Below, piece after piece: positions 17,523 through 26,338 of a stretch of DNA of 64,000 nucleotides. The DNA lies in the NCBI GenBank assembly GCA_963713965.1, contig OY970217.1, positions 2,170,001 to 2,234,000 of the forward strand, in the 5' to 3' direction. The translations under genes and the position numbers were made by a program. The stretch is from CALAGB01 sp963713965. GTDB taxonomy: Bacteria > Chloroflexota > Chloroflexia > Thermomicrobiales > Thermomicrobiaceae. The notes below the pieces were generated by a model. The model saw only the letters and a program-made list of their open reading frames with translations. It was not told the origin of the DNA and made no database searches. The stretch's first letter is position 1. The number at the start of each line of letters is the position of its first letter.

Positions 17523-20500
17523 GTGAATGCAGTTGCGACGCGGATAGACCGACTCACCAACCGATTGCCCGATGACCTCGTCGAGCGAACCCGAAGTCTC
17601 TTCCTCGCGCTTGGATTGCTCACCGCTGTCCTGGCGGTGCCGCCACTCCTCTTCGGCCGGAGAGATAACCTGGCACTTGATTTGGCGGCAGTGTCGCTGC
17701 TGGGCCTCCTATGCTGGCGTTGGGTTGCCTGGTTCGAACGAGGCGTGCTCGCTGATTACGATCCTTTCATCGAGGTCCTCTCGCTGACGGCCCTGACGTG
17801 GGCGCTGTCAAATCCAACGATTGGCCTCGGTGTCTTCTACGTTGGTCTCTACTACCGCTCCCTCTTTGGGAATCGTCGTCAGGCGATTCTGGGAGTCGTG
17901 ACATTCACGGCTTCATTCTTTACGGGAGTGGCCCTGCATGCTGACAACACCACGTCTCTTTTGTCATCAACGGCAATGGTTCAAGTTCCTGGCTTCGTGC
18001 TGACCGGATCCGTGATGTACGTCATCGGTCGTACCTTGACGACGCATCGCGAGACGACCGAACAGCTCAGCTTTGCCGAACAGCGATTCCGGACACTCGT
18101 CGAGCAGCTGCCTGTCGGCGTCTATCAGGCTGAGCTTGATGGTCGAGTAACCTACGTCAGCCGGCGAGCGCGGTCCATTTTTGGATACATGGCAGACTCC
18201 GTTCGAGACGATGTCGACTGGACGATCCACACGCTGATACATCCCGACGACCGGGAGAGCGTGATGGCGGCCCGAGATCTAAGTGCTCTCGAGGCCGTTC
18301 AGACGGACGTTGAATTTCGCATGATGGACGTGCACAACGAGGAGCGCTGGGTGCGGGTACGCTCATCCGTGGTGCACGGAGTCTGTGGCCGATCAGACTT
18401 CTGGCAGGGAACCATCGAGGATGTTACCGATCGCAAAGCCGCCGAATCGGCGATCCACACGGCTGAAGAGCGCTATCGCACCCTGGTCGAGCAACTCCCC
18501 GCCGTCACCTACGTCTCGTCTCACGACGATTCGGGTACTCCCAGCTATGTGAGTCCGCAGATCGAAGAGATGCTCGGCTTCCCCGCGGAGGAGTGGGTGA
18601 GTACGCCGTCTCTCTGGATCGATCGACTGCATCCGGATGACCGCGAGCGCGTCATCGCGGCTGTGAGGGACGCCGCCGACTCCTCGCACTACAGTCTGGA
18701 ATACCGAACGCTGGCGCGTGATGGCCGGGTCGTGTGGGTAGAAAACATCGCGACGTTGGTTCGGGATCAGGAAGGCGTGCCGCGCTACTGGCACGGCGTG
18801 CTCCTGGACGCCACTGCGCGCAAGAACGCTGAGGACGCCGTCCGTCGCAGCGAAGAACGCTTCCGAGCGCTTATCCAGAACGTCTCCGACACCATCGCCA
18901 TCCATGAAGTGGATGGGACGCTGCGCTACATCAGCACGACTGTCGAAGGGATGTCTGGGTATCACCCAGATGAAATCGAACATACGAATCAGACCGAGTG
19001 GATCCATCCGGATGATCGCGATCGCTATCTGGAGTTCATGCGGCGCACCGCGGATGCTACCGACGACATAACGACGGTGGAGTTTCGCTATCAGCACGCC
19101 GATGGTAGCGAGCGAGTTATGGAGATGGTCGGCAATAATCAGCTGAAGAACCCCGCCATCGAAGGGCTCGTGGTCACCAGTCGCGACGTCACCGCGCATA
19201 TTCAGGCGGAGGTCGTGCAGCGCCAGCTCGCCGCAATCGTCACCTCATCACATGACGCCATCATTGGAACGGCGGTCGACGGTACGATCATCAGCTGGAA
19301 CGACGGCGCTCAGGTCCTTCTCGGATATTCCGCGGAGGAGATGGTTGGCAATCCGATTATTAGCGTTATCCCGCCTGAGCATCTGGATAACTTCCCCCTC
19401 TATATCCGGCGCCTGCGCAAGGGTGAATCGATTACCGATCTCGAGACGATCGCAATCACGAAGACTGAGGAATGCGTCGACGTGTCACTCACGCTCTCCC
19501 CGTTGGTCGATGATCTCGGCAAGCTGACCGCTATCTCGGCCATCGCGCGTGACATTCGCGAGCGTAAGCGTCTGGAAGCGGAGTTGACGCACCAGGCCTT
19601 TCATGACAGCTTGACTGGACTTGCCAATCGCGCCCTGTTCAACGATCGCCTGGCGCATGCCGTCACCCGCAACGAGCGTCAGGGGCGCATGCTGGCGGTC
19701 CTCTTCATGGATCTCGACAACTTCAAGGTGATCAACGACAGCATGGGACATGAAGCAGGTGACAGGTTGCTGGTGTCGGTATCGCGTCATCTCGCGAAGC
19801 AGCTGCGGCCTGGGGATACTGCCGCGCGCCTGGGCGGCGATGAGTTCACCTATCTGTTGGAGGACCTGAAGCATCCGCAGGAAGCGGTGGATGTGGCGCA
19901 ACGCCTGCTGAAAGCGCTGCAGTTGCCCATCCTGATTGACAATCAAGAGCTCCTGGTCTCGGCAAGCATCGGCATTGCCGTCGGCATGGATGGCGGCGTG
20001 ACTCCGGAGGACCTGTTGCGGCATGCCGACGTTGCCATGTATCACGCCAAGCATCAGGGAAAGAATCGGGTGGAACAGTACGAACCGGAGCTCGAGGCGC
20101 GAGCCTGGACGCGTCTTCATTTGGAGCAGGATCTTCGCAGGGCACTCGATCGGGAAGAGTTCCTGCTCTTCTATCAGCCGATCATGCGGCTATCGGCCGA
20201 TCACCTCTTCGCGGTGGAGGCGTTGGTCCGCTGGCAACATCCGGATCAAGGGCTCATCTCTCCCGCCCAATTCATTCCGCTGGCCGAGGAGACGGGCTTG
20301 ATCCTGCCGCTCGGTCAATGGGTGCTCGAGACCGCCTGTCGTCAGATGCGACAGTGGCAAGACGTGCTGAAGGAGCGTGCGCCGAGGATCATCAGTGTGA
20401 ATCTCTCCGTGCGCCAGATGCAGGATCCAAAGCTGGTCGAGACCGTGGCGAGCATCCTGGACAAAAGCGGCGTCGACCCCGGTAGCCTCGCGCTCGAGAT

Positions 20501-20936
20501 TACTGAGAGCGCCTTGATGGATGCGGATGCGTTGGGAACGATTGAGAGTCTGCGGCAGCTGGGCCTGCGCTTGGGCATCGACGACTTCGGCACCGGTTAT
20601 TCTTCGCTCACCTATTTGCAGCGTCTGCCGGTCGACTTCGTCAAGATCGATCACTCCTTCATCGACGGTCTGGGCCGAGACTCGAATGACACGGTCATTA
20701 CGTCCGGCATCATCGGCCTAGCGCACGCGCTGAAACTGAACGTGATCGCAGAAGGGGTAGAGTTCAGCGATCAGTTGGAGCGGCTACGTTCGCTCGGCTG
20801 CGACTTCGCTCAGGGCTATTACCTGGCCACGCCGATGCCGCGATCGGATCTCGATCAGCTGATGATTGCCACCACAACATGGCCGAACGTTGAGCCATCA
20901 CCGATGACCGGCGACAGCGCCGAGTCCAAGGCGTAG
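17523..20936 (+). CDS. Membrane PAS(4)-GGDEF-EAL cyclic-di-GMP protein
   Basis: Sensor protein of 1137 residues. Residues about 25-170 hold several hydrophobic membrane segments. Four PAS/PAC units follow (about 185-305, 310-430, 436-560, 565-690; each begins with an FRTLVEQLP- or FRALIQNVS-like helix). A diguanylate cyclase domain has GGDEF at 771-775, preceded by LFMDLDNFKVIND. An EAL domain has E899-A-L, and DDFGTGYSSLTYL and KIDHSFI retain the metal-binding residues. Both catalytic motifs are intact, so it could make and degrade c-di-GMP, with PAS domains choosing the direction. The start is GTG 17523; no Shine-Dalgarno sequence is obvious. It stands alone, so the partner is not evident from context. 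Confidence 0.93.
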   Translation: MNAVATRIDRLTNRLPDDLVERTRSLFLALGLLTAVLAVPPLLFGRRDNLALDLAAVSLLGLLCWRWVAWFERGVLADYDPFIEVLSLTALTWALSNPTIGLGVFYVGLYYRSLFGNRRQAILGVVTFTASFFTGVALHADNTTSLLSSTAMVQVPGFVLTGSVMYVIGRTLTTHRETTEQLSFAEQRFRTLVEQLPVGVYQAELDGRVTYVSRRARSIFGYMADSVRDDVDWTIHTLIHPDDRESVMAARDLSALEAVQTDVEFRMMDVHNEERWVRVRSSVVHGVCGRSDFWQGTIEDVTDRKAAESAIHTAEERYRTLVEQLPAVTYVSSHDDSGTPSYVSPQIEEMLGFPAEEWVSTPSLWIDRLHPDDRERVIAAVRDAADSSHYSLEYRTLARDGRVVWVENIATLVRDQEGVPRYWHGVLLDATARKNAEDAVRRSEERFRALIQNVSDTIAIHEVDGTLRYISTTVEGMSGYHPDEIEHTNQTEWIHPDDRDRYLEFMRRTADATDDITTVEFRYQHADGSERVMEMVGNNQLKNPAIEGLVVTSRDVTAHIQAEVVQRQLAAIVTSSHDAIIGTAVDGTIISWNDGAQVLLGYSAEEMVGNPIISVIPPEHLDNFPLYIRRLRKGESITDLETIAITKTEECVDVSLTLSPLVDDLGKLTAISAIARDIRERKRLEAELTHQAFHDSLTGLANRALFNDRLAHAVTRNERQGRMLAVLFMDLDNFKVINDSMGHEAGDRLLVSVSRHLAKQLRPGDTAARLGGDEFTYLLEDLKHPQEAVDVAQRLLKALQLPILIDNQELLVSASIGIAVGMDGGVTPEDLLRHADVAMYHAKHQGKNRVEQYEPELEARAWTRLHLEQDLRRALDREEFLLFYQPIMRLSADHLFAVEALVRWQHPDQGLISPAQFIPLAEETGLILPLGQWVLETACRQMRQWQDVLKERAPRIISVNLSVRQMQDPKLVETVASILDKSGVDPGSLALEITESALMDADALGTIESLRQLGLRLGIDDFGTGYSSLTYLQRLPVDFVKIDHSFIDGLGRDSNDTVITSGIIGLAHALKLNVIAEGVEFSDQLERLRSLGCDFAQGYYLATPMPRSDLDQLMIATTTWPNVEPSPMTGDSAESKA

Positions 20937-21081
20937 CGGGTGTTGCACGATCGCCGCACCCTCGAGTCGCTCGATGGCGCCACGGACAAGGAACTGGACT
21001 GATCCTGCGGATAATTCCCGCGCGCATGACTGATCGGTTCACGGATGATCTGCCATGGTCGGCGTCGCGATGGTACCTGGA

Positions 21082-21642
21082 TCAGGAAACCATACGGTAG
21101 TGAAGATGAACGCAACCGCTCTGGAATCGGCGCTCGTCTATGAGCTGGAGCCGGATACGGACATTGTCGGGTAGCGCCTTCTTTCCTCCACCGATAATTG
21201 TCGGTACGACCAGGAGGTGGAGTTCGTCGACCAAACCTGCGGCAATCGCCTCGCCAGCAATCTCGGCACCACCGATGGTGATGTCCGATCCCGAGTTCTG
21301 CTTGAGACGGTTAATCGCATCTATGTCGAGGTCGCGTTCGATTCGCGTTCTCGCGCTTGACACCGTCTGGAGCGTGCGAGAGAACACAATCTTGTCGGCA
21401 GTCCGCCAGATGTGCGCGAAGTCCGTGGCCGCCGCGTGCTGATCGCCTGCGGTGTCCACGGTCTCCCAGTACACCATCGTCTCGTACATTCGCCGGCCGT
21501 AGAGGTGAACGCCGATCGGACGCTCGAGGTCGTTTACGAACGCGTGCACCTCTTCATCAGGCATCGCCCAGTCGAACCCGCCGCGATCGTCCTCGATATA
21601 GCCGTCAAGCGATGTGATCGCGGAATAGGTTAGCTTCGCCAT
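21082..21642 (-). CDS. DHFR/RibD-like reductase, first copy
   Basis: RibD C-terminal/dihydrofolate-reductase-fold protein of 186 residues. Signatures are ITSLDGYIEDDRGGFDW near the N-terminus, HLYGRRMYETM, and the nucleotide-binding DITIGGAEIAGEAIAAGLVDEL. The family uses NADPH, but members outside folate and riboflavin synthesis have no assigned substrate. The start ATG 21642 has a GAAGGAA site. It is the last gene of an ArsR-SRPBCC-DGPF-DHFR operon, 23 bp after the DGPF stop. Two further DHFR-like genes lie at 29792-30364 and 32192-32878. Confidence 0.85.
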   Translation of the reverse strand: MAKLTYSAITSLDGYIEDDRGGFDWAMPDEEVHAFVNDLERPIGVHLYGRRMYETMVYWETVDTAGDQHAAATDFAHIWRTADKIVFSRTLQTVSSARTRIERDLDIDAINRLKQNSGSDITIGGAEIAGEAIAAGLVDELHLLVVPTIIGGGKKALPDNVRIRLQLIDERRFQSGCVHLHYRMVS

Positions 21643-21665
21643 GGAACTATTCCTTCGCCGGTCGA

Positions 21666-22076
21666 TCACTTCTCCTGATCGGCAGTGGGAGCGAATCCGG
21701 CCGCCTGCTGCACGTCGGGCGGGAAGTCCTCCATATCGAACACCTGGCGCAGCTCGATCAACGCGCGCTCGTCCTCAATGGGGACTCGCTTGGCCCACTC
21801 GATGGCTTCTTCTTTTGAATGCACCTGGAGCATCCAGTAGCCGCCAAGGACCTCCTTCGTCTCGGTGAATGGGCCGTCGGTCACCTGTGGCCGACCGTTC
21901 TTGAACCGAACCCGAGCCCCCTTCGAGGTCGGGTGGAGCCCTTCACCGGTCAGCATGACTCCGGCGTCAAGCATCTGCTGATTGAACTTCATCATGACGG
22001 CGACCTCTTCGGCCGACGGCATGGGGTAATCCGTCTCAGTCTCCGGGTTCGGGTAGATGAACATCATGAACCGCAT
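21666..22076 (-). CDS. DGPF/YCII-domain protein, first copy
   Basis: YCII-related (DGPF) protein of 136 residues with the eponymous V-T-DGPF-TETKEVLGGYW motif and an N-terminal FMMFIYPNPE strand. The fold is ferredoxin-like; some relatives have a conserved His/Asp pair, but a reaction is not established. DGPF genes are widely linked to ECF sigma factors of group 42, one of which is at 30515-31768. It starts at ATG 22076, about 200 bp after the SRPBCC gene and just before the DHFR-like gene, so it probably belongs to their operon. Confidence 0.88.
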   Translation of the reverse strand: MRFMMFIYPNPETETDYPMPSAEEVAVMMKFNQQMLDAGVMLTGEGLHPTSKGARVRFKNGRPQVTDGPFTETKEVLGGYWMLQVHSKEEAIEWAKRVPIEDERALIELRQVFDMEDFPPDVQQAAGFAPTADQEK

Positions 22077-22274
22077 GCAATCGTCTCCTGGTTCGAGCGA
22101 TGCCGCGCCGGGACTTCCGCACGCCGCGCTCGCGCCTCTTCATTTGTTAGTCGACTGAGCCCACACGGATTCGACAAATCGCACTTGGGGAATTTCCAGG
22201 CATCGAGATCAGTGACCCGTGACGCTGATCGCGGCCAAGCAGATGTGAATCGAATGCATGCTCCCGGCCGCTGG

Positions 22275-22757
22275 TCAGGCTCGAACCAGCGTCTCCAGCA
22301 ACTCCGCCAGGTGGCGCAGCGTCTGGTAGCCAAGCTCGACGGCGCCAAACGCAACCGTGGCGTCGCGCGATTCCGTCGTCGGGAAGAGCATGCGCATGGT
22401 GAGTCGCGTGCGGCCGTCGCCGAGATCGTCAAACGTGGTCGTCACCTGGAAGCTGTGCAGGTCCTCGTCATCACCACTGTGCTTGTAGACCAGTCGCTCA
22501 GGACGCACCACCTCAGAGTAGACGACGTAGTTGGGAAAGTCTTGACCGGTGGACGCCAGCATGTTGAAGCGGAGCGTTCCGCCCGCCCGGACGTCCATCT
22601 CGTGAATGGTAGTGGTGTAGCCGTCCGGCCCCCACCACCTGCCCAGGTGCTCAGGATTGGTCCAGGCCTCCCACACCAGCTCACGTGGCGCATCGAACTC
22701 GCGGGTAAGGACGATCTCGCGATCCTCTGTGCTCGTCGGAACGTTCTCGCTCGTCAT
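22275..22757 (-). CDS. SRPBCC/AHSA1-domain protein
   Basis: START-like (AHSA1/CalC) protein of 160 residues: LTREFDAPRELVWEAWTNPEHLGRWWGPDG is the typical opening, and the long C-terminal helix (LGYQTLRHLAELLETLV) closes the hydrophobic cavity. Its ligand is unknown. Its start codon overlaps the stop of the ArsR-type regulator by four bases (ATGA at 22757-22754), so the two are translationally coupled. This ArsR-plus-AHSA1 pair is widespread in bacteria. Confidence 0.9.
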   Translation of the reverse strand: MTSENVPTSTEDREIVLTREFDAPRELVWEAWTNPEHLGRWWGPDGYTTTIHEMDVRAGGTLRFNMLASTGQDFPNYVVYSEVVRPERLVYKHSGDDEDLHSFQVTTTFDDLGDGRTRLTMRMLFPTTESRDATVAFGAVELGYQTLRHLAELLETLVRA

Positions 22758-23119
22758 CGTGTCTGCTCCTTATCGTCTACGACTTCGTCGCTGCGGTGCT
22801 CCTGCATCTCTTTCAGGTACGCGTCGAGTCGGTTGAAGCTGGCATCCCAATAGCGTCGATAACGTTCGGCCCAGTCCGATACGTCCTTGAGGGGCGCCGC
22901 CTCGAGTCGGCAGGGGCGCCACTGCGCATCCCGCCCGCGTGTGATCAGTCCCGCTCGTTCCAGCACTTTGAGGTGCTTGGAGACAGCCGGGAGGCTCATG
23001 TCAAACGGCTCGGCAAGCTCGGTGACATTCGCCTCGCCCTGGGTCAGGCGCTCGAGAATCGCCCGACGGGTGGGATCGGCCAGGGCGGCGAAGATCTGAC
23101 TGAGCTGATCGGACGGCAT
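22754..23119 (-). CDS. ArsR-family regulator without metal-site cysteines
   Basis: Winged-helix regulator of 121 residues (IFAALADPTRRAILERLTQGEANVTELAEPFDMSLPAVSKHLKVLERAGLI). No Cys is present in the alpha-3 position where metal-sensing ArsR proteins bind their ion, so it probably senses something else or acts through protein contact. The long C-terminal helix (WAERYRRYWDASFNRLDAYLKEM) is typical of ArsR proteins paired with AHSA1-domain partners. The start is ATG 23119. It heads the SRPBCC-DGPF-DHFR operon; an AT-rich palindromic region lies directly upstream. Confidence 0.9.
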   Translation of the reverse strand: MPSDQLSQIFAALADPTRRAILERLTQGEANVTELAEPFDMSLPAVSKHLKVLERAGLITRGRDAQWRPCRLEAAPLKDVSDWAERYRRYWDASFNRLDAYLKEMQEHRSDEVVDDKEQTR

Positions 23120-23134
23120 CTTGTTTTTAACCGT

Positions 23135-23160
23135 TCCTGTAATTAACCAATTGGCAAAAT
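23135..23160. promoter_or_regulatory. AT-rich palindromic region before the ArsR-SRPBCC operon
   Basis: An AT-rich island in GC-rich surroundings centred on CCAATTGG (23147-23154), with TTAACC and GGCAAA flanks, 28 bp before the regulator start. It fits an autoregulatory operator and promoter but has not been matched to a known site. Confidence 0.4.
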
Positions 23161-23276
23161 ACAGTGTAGCGGATTGCTCCGGTGTGTCAACTTATGTTGG
23201 CGATTGGCGCGTCCAATGGATGAGGAATCAGAAAAGTGGACGAAGAGACGCGATATGCTGCTGTTCTGGCTACCGT

Positions 23277-24722
23277 TCACTCCGTTCCTGGCGTTCGAGT
23301 TCGACTTTCTGGCGCGTCGTCTCTTTCACCGATATCCGGGGGACGCTGAAATGGTCCTGAAATCGTCTCGACCGCGCGCGCAATAGCGAGTAGTCGTGCG
23401 TCGTTCCAGCGCCGCCCGACGAGCTGCATCCCGATCGGCAATCCATCGTGATCCGAACCGCAAGGCAGGACGACGGCCGGATGGCCGGTGTAGTTGAAGA
23501 GAGCGGTATGCGCGCTCACGGTCCAGTAGCTCACCTCTTCACTGTCGACGAGGAGTGGCGAGCCGGTGTCGCAATGCGGGAAGGCCGTGGTCATCGCTGT
23601 TGGACACAGGAGCGCATCCCACTCCGCGAAGAATCTCTCCCAGGCAGAGATCGACTGATCGCGCCGGTGCAGGGCGGCCAGATACTGCCTCAGCGTCGTC
23701 GGCTGGTCGCTGGGGCGGTTGGCGCCGGTCAGCATCATGATCAGCTCGGTCACATTGGCCAAGTCGGAGGCAAAGTCGATCTCCGGCAACGTGGACTCCT
23801 CGACCACCGCTCCGTCGTCGCTCAGCCGCTGCGCTAGCCCTGTCAATGTCCGCTGGATGTCCTTAGCCACTGGAAGTCCGGGAAAGGTCGGCGCGACCGC
23901 GATCTTCAGCTGCTTCAGATGGACGTCGCCGACCTCCGCCCGCACCAATGGCGGCACGTCCGTATCGAAACCGTCCGGACCGGCGATGATCGAGTCGATC
24001 AGGGCCAAATCCTCGACTGAGCGCGCGATGGGACCGAGGCAAGACATGATGCGAATCGGTCGCGGCGGAGGGAGTCCAGGAACCAGTCCATGCAGCGACA
24101 CACGGTGCTCGGTCGGCTTGAAGCCGAAGACGCCGCAGAAGTGAACTGGGACGCGGATGGATCCAGCCAGGTCGGTCCCTACGTCGAAAGGTGACATCCC
24201 GGCGGCCACGGCCGCTGCGGCGCCACCGCTCGATCCGCCGGAAGTCCGCGTGACGTCCCATGGGTTATTGGTGCGGCCAAAGATCGGACTGTTGCACTGA
24301 TAGTCACCGAGCATCATGGGGACATTGGTCTTGCCGAGTAGAATCCCGCCCGCGGCTTTGAGTCGCGCTGCGACCGTGCTGTCCGTCTCGGCCACATAGT
24401 CAGCTAGTTGTGGATAACCAGAAGTGGTACGCAGACCGGCGGTGGCATGCGCGTCCTTCAACGTGAACGGTACGCCGTGCAGCGGCCCCCAGACCTCGCC
24501 ACGGGCGAGCGCTTCGTCGGCCGCCACGGCCTGCTCCCGAGCGCGTTCCGCGTTGGATACGATGATGGCGTTGAGTGCCGGATTGACCTGCTCGATGCGC
24601 GCTAAGTGTGCCTCAATCACTTCGCTTGCCGACACCTGGCGCGTTCGGATGGCGTTTTCCAACGTGACGACGCCTTCGAATGGAGACATCGCCCGATTCT
24701 CTCGTTCGTTCCCTACGACCAC
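23277..24722 (-). CDS. Amidase-signature hydrolase
   Basis: Amidase-signature enzyme of 481 residues. The Ser-cisSer-Lys triad is visible: Lys in VPFTLKDAHATAG, cis-Ser in RTSGGSSGGAAAAVAAG, and nucleophile Ser in GTDLAGSIRVP. C-terminal GHPAVVLPCG and GLPIGMQLVGRR are also typical. It hydrolyses an amide to acid and ammonia; the substrate cannot be inferred. GatCAB activity is unlikely without gatB/gatC neighbours. The start GTG 24722 lies 7 bp after GGGGAGG; the internal ATG at 24689 has a poorer site. Separated by about 160 bp from the ArsR gene, it is probably an independent unit. Confidence 0.9.
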   Translation of the reverse strand: MVVGNERENRAMSPFEGVVTLENAIRTRQVSASEVIEAHLARIEQVNPALNAIIVSNAERAREQAVAADEALARGEVWGPLHGVPFTLKDAHATAGLRTTSGYPQLADYVAETDSTVAARLKAAGGILLGKTNVPMMLGDYQCNSPIFGRTNNPWDVTRTSGGSSGGAAAAVAAGMSPFDVGTDLAGSIRVPVHFCGVFGFKPTEHRVSLHGLVPGLPPPRPIRIMSCLGPIARSVEDLALIDSIIAGPDGFDTDVPPLVRAEVGDVHLKQLKIAVAPTFPGLPVAKDIQRTLTGLAQRLSDDGAVVEESTLPEIDFASDLANVTELIMMLTGANRPSDQPTTLRQYLAALHRRDQSISAWERFFAEWDALLCPTAMTTAFPHCDTGSPLLVDSEEVSYWTVSAHTALFNYTGHPAVVLPCGSDHDGLPIGMQLVGRRWNDARLLAIARAVETISGPFQRPPDIGERDDAPESRTRTPGTE

Positions 24723-25119
24723 GAATCAACCTCCCCTTTATTTCTCGTTGAGTAGCTCATACCACTGGATCCGGCATCTCGGAAGGCCGACCAATCTAAC
24801 CTGTCATTCTGAGCGATGGTTCTCGCTCCCACACCCAGACGGTACCCGGAGAGAGTCAGTGAGAGGGTGGCAGCGGAGTCGAAGAATCTCTCCGTCCAGC
24901 GTACAAGGAGATCCTGAACCGCGGTGAAGGATCAATAAGAAAACTGGGACGGCCTGCGACGACGATACCTGCCAATGCAACGATGTTCGACCACTCAGCT
25001 TTTCTGTAGCCAGGCACGTTCTCGTACACGTAACGTGAGGTGGGTATCTCCGCTTGCCACAACCAGCCTGGTCCAATCCAATCGCTCAACCGACGGTGGC
25101 GGTGATAGTGGCTCGGTTT
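24723..25119. other. Gene-free stretch holding a split dispersed repeat
   Basis: 397 bp between the amidase and a DGPF gene, mainly occupied by the repeat at 24801-24890 and its surroundings. Minus-strand open frames here (up to 90 codons) have no resemblance to a family and no good ribosome binding site, so they are left unannotated. Confidence 0.45.
24801..24890. repeat. Dispersed intergenic repeat with central insert
   Basis: TGTCATTCTGAGCG (24802-24815) and GAGTCGAAGAATCTC (24876-24890) are the two halves of the common TGTCATTCTGAGCG-GAGTCGAAGAATCTC-type intergenic repeat, here separated by about 60 bp. The insert could be a variant loop or a small insertion. Confidence 0.5.
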
Positions 25120-25476
25120 TCATCTCGGTCCGGACTCACTGAGAGCGCGTACTTCGATGGTGCCAATACGTGCCGGCGGCATCTTCTCCACCAGGCGGAG
25201 CGCCTCGTTCAGGTCACGCGCCTCAATCAGGTAGAAGCCACCGATCTGCTCTCGCGTCTCGAGGAACGGTCCGTCGGTGACGGTCACGTTGCCGCCGCGA
25301 ACCTGGACCGTCATGGCTTCCGACAACGGCTGGAGGGGTGAGGACGTGACGTAATGTCCGCTCTGGCGCAGCTCCTCGCGATAGGCTCGGACCTCGTTCA
25401 TGATCTCGTCGTATTCATGTTGGGACATCGCTTTCACTTTCTCTTCGTCCTGAAAGATCATGCAGAGGTATTTCAT
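25120..25476 (-). CDS. DGPF/YCII-domain protein, second copy
   Basis: YCII-related protein of 118 residues: MKYLCMIFQDEEKV at the start, then VTDGPFLETREQIGGFYLIE, the DGPF motif. The C-terminal IGTIEVRAL strand is standard. It is more similar in layout to the third copy (25662-26018) than to the first. It starts at ATG 25476 and is separated from the third copy by a hairpin terminator. Function unknown; likely part of the DGPF/ECF42 set. Confidence 0.9.
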   Translation of the reverse strand: MKYLCMIFQDEEKVKAMSQHEYDEIMNEVRAYREELRQSGHYVTSSPLQPLSEAMTVQVRGGNVTVTDGPFLETREQIGGFYLIEARDLNEALRLVEKMPPARIGTIEVRALSESGPR

Positions 25477-25570
25477 AGACTCCTCCTCTTGCCGGGCGAT
25501 CGGCAGGCTTCATGAAGTTGTCGAGCGACGAAGTTCCAATTCGACATGCTCAGCGTCGAATCGCCCGAAA

Positions 25571-25620
25571 CAAGCAATAAAGGCGAGCACCGCCAGCCTC
25601 GAGAGGCAGCGATGCTCGCC
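25571..25620 (-). terminator. Rho-independent terminator after the BNR-MoaD-DGPF genes
   Basis: Read on the minus strand, GGCGAGCA (25619-25612) pairs with TGCTCGCC (25588-25581), with an inner GCCTC/GAGGC stem, followed by TTTATT. It separates the third and second DGPF genes into different transcripts. Confidence 0.75.
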
Positions 25621-25661
25621 CATAAGGACCGGGCGTTGTGGGCGACGAGCGACGTCAGTTG

Positions 25662-26018
25662 CTAACGGCCGCGTAGCCCGGAGAGCTCGACAACCGGACG
25701 TATCTCGACAACGCCGCGTCGCGCGCCAGGGATGCGGCCGGCGACATCAATCGCCTCGTCGAGATCGTTTACGTCGATCAGATAGTAGCCACCGAGCTGT
25801 TCGCGCGTCTCGGCAAACGGCCCGTCGGTCACGAGCGGTTTACCATCTCGAACGCGAACGCTGGTGGCTGCGGCGGTCGGCTGGAGCGGAGCAGTGGCCA
25901 GGAACTGACCGTTCGACTGCAAGCGGTCGACGAGTTGCAGCGATTCGTCGTAACAGTGATCTCGGATCTCGTCGTCCAATGCCTGCTCGTTCTCGTAGAT
26001 CAGCAGCATGTATTTCAT
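25662..26018 (-). CDS. DGPF/YCII-domain protein, third copy
   Basis: YCII-related protein of 118 residues (MKYMLLIYENEQAL; LVTDGPFAETREQLGGYYLID; RRGVVEIRPVVEL). The start ATG 26018 has a GGAGTG site; longer in-frame codons overlap the MoaD-like gene and are not needed. It lies 23 bp after that gene, so it is probably the last member of the BNR-MoaD-DGPF transcript ended by the hairpin at 25571-25620. Confidence 0.9.
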   Translation of the reverse strand: MKYMLLIYENEQALDDEIRDHCYDESLQLVDRLQSNGQFLATAPLQPTAAATSVRVRDGKPLVTDGPFAETREQLGGYYLIDVNDLDEAIDVAGRIPGARRGVVEIRPVVELSGLRGR

Positions 26019-26041
26019 GGATTCACTCCACTCCAGTCGCG

Positions 26042-26338
26042 TTAACCACCGGCGACTGAACCGATGATCAGAAACGGTTCGTCGCCCGAGGCGACCGGCT
26101 CGGGCAGCGGTTCGTCGGGCGATTCGAGCGACAGATCTCGCTTGCAAGCATAAAACCGCAAGAAGGGCCGTCGCTGCATGGTCGCATGATCGCGGATCGC
26201 GCCACGCAGCATTGGATAGCTCGTCTCGAGCTCGTCGAGGACCGAGCGTTGCGTCACCGGGCCGTTGACCTGAAGTTCGATCTCCAGGCCGACTTTGGCG
26301 ATGGTCCGCAGATGCGGTGGCAGTTTGACGCGAATCAT
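26042..26338 (-). CDS. MoaD/ThiS-like ubiquitin-fold protein
   Basis: Beta-grasp protein of 98 residues opening with MIRVKLPPHLRTIAKVG and ending FLIIGSVAGG. The terminal Gly-Gly and the preceding hydrophobic strand are what MoaD/ThiS sulfur carriers use for adenylation and thiocarboxylation. No E1-like MoeB/ThiF enzyme or molybdopterin gene is near. Its ATG overlaps the stop of the BNR-repeat gene (ATGA at 26338-26335), so the two are translated together. That coupling suggests the carrier serves, or is delivered to, a process involving the propeller protein; this is inference. Confidence 0.8.
   Translation of the reverse strand: MIRVKLPPHLRTIAKVGLEIELQVNGPVTQRSVLDELETSYPMLRGAIRDHATMQRRPFLRFYACKRDLSLESPDEPLPEPVASGDEPFLIIGSVAGG

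Noticed and set aside
24804..25089. Two overlapping minus-strand open frames (77-90 codons)
   Set aside because: They run through a dispersed repeat, have no recognisable domain and lack a convincing ribosome binding site.
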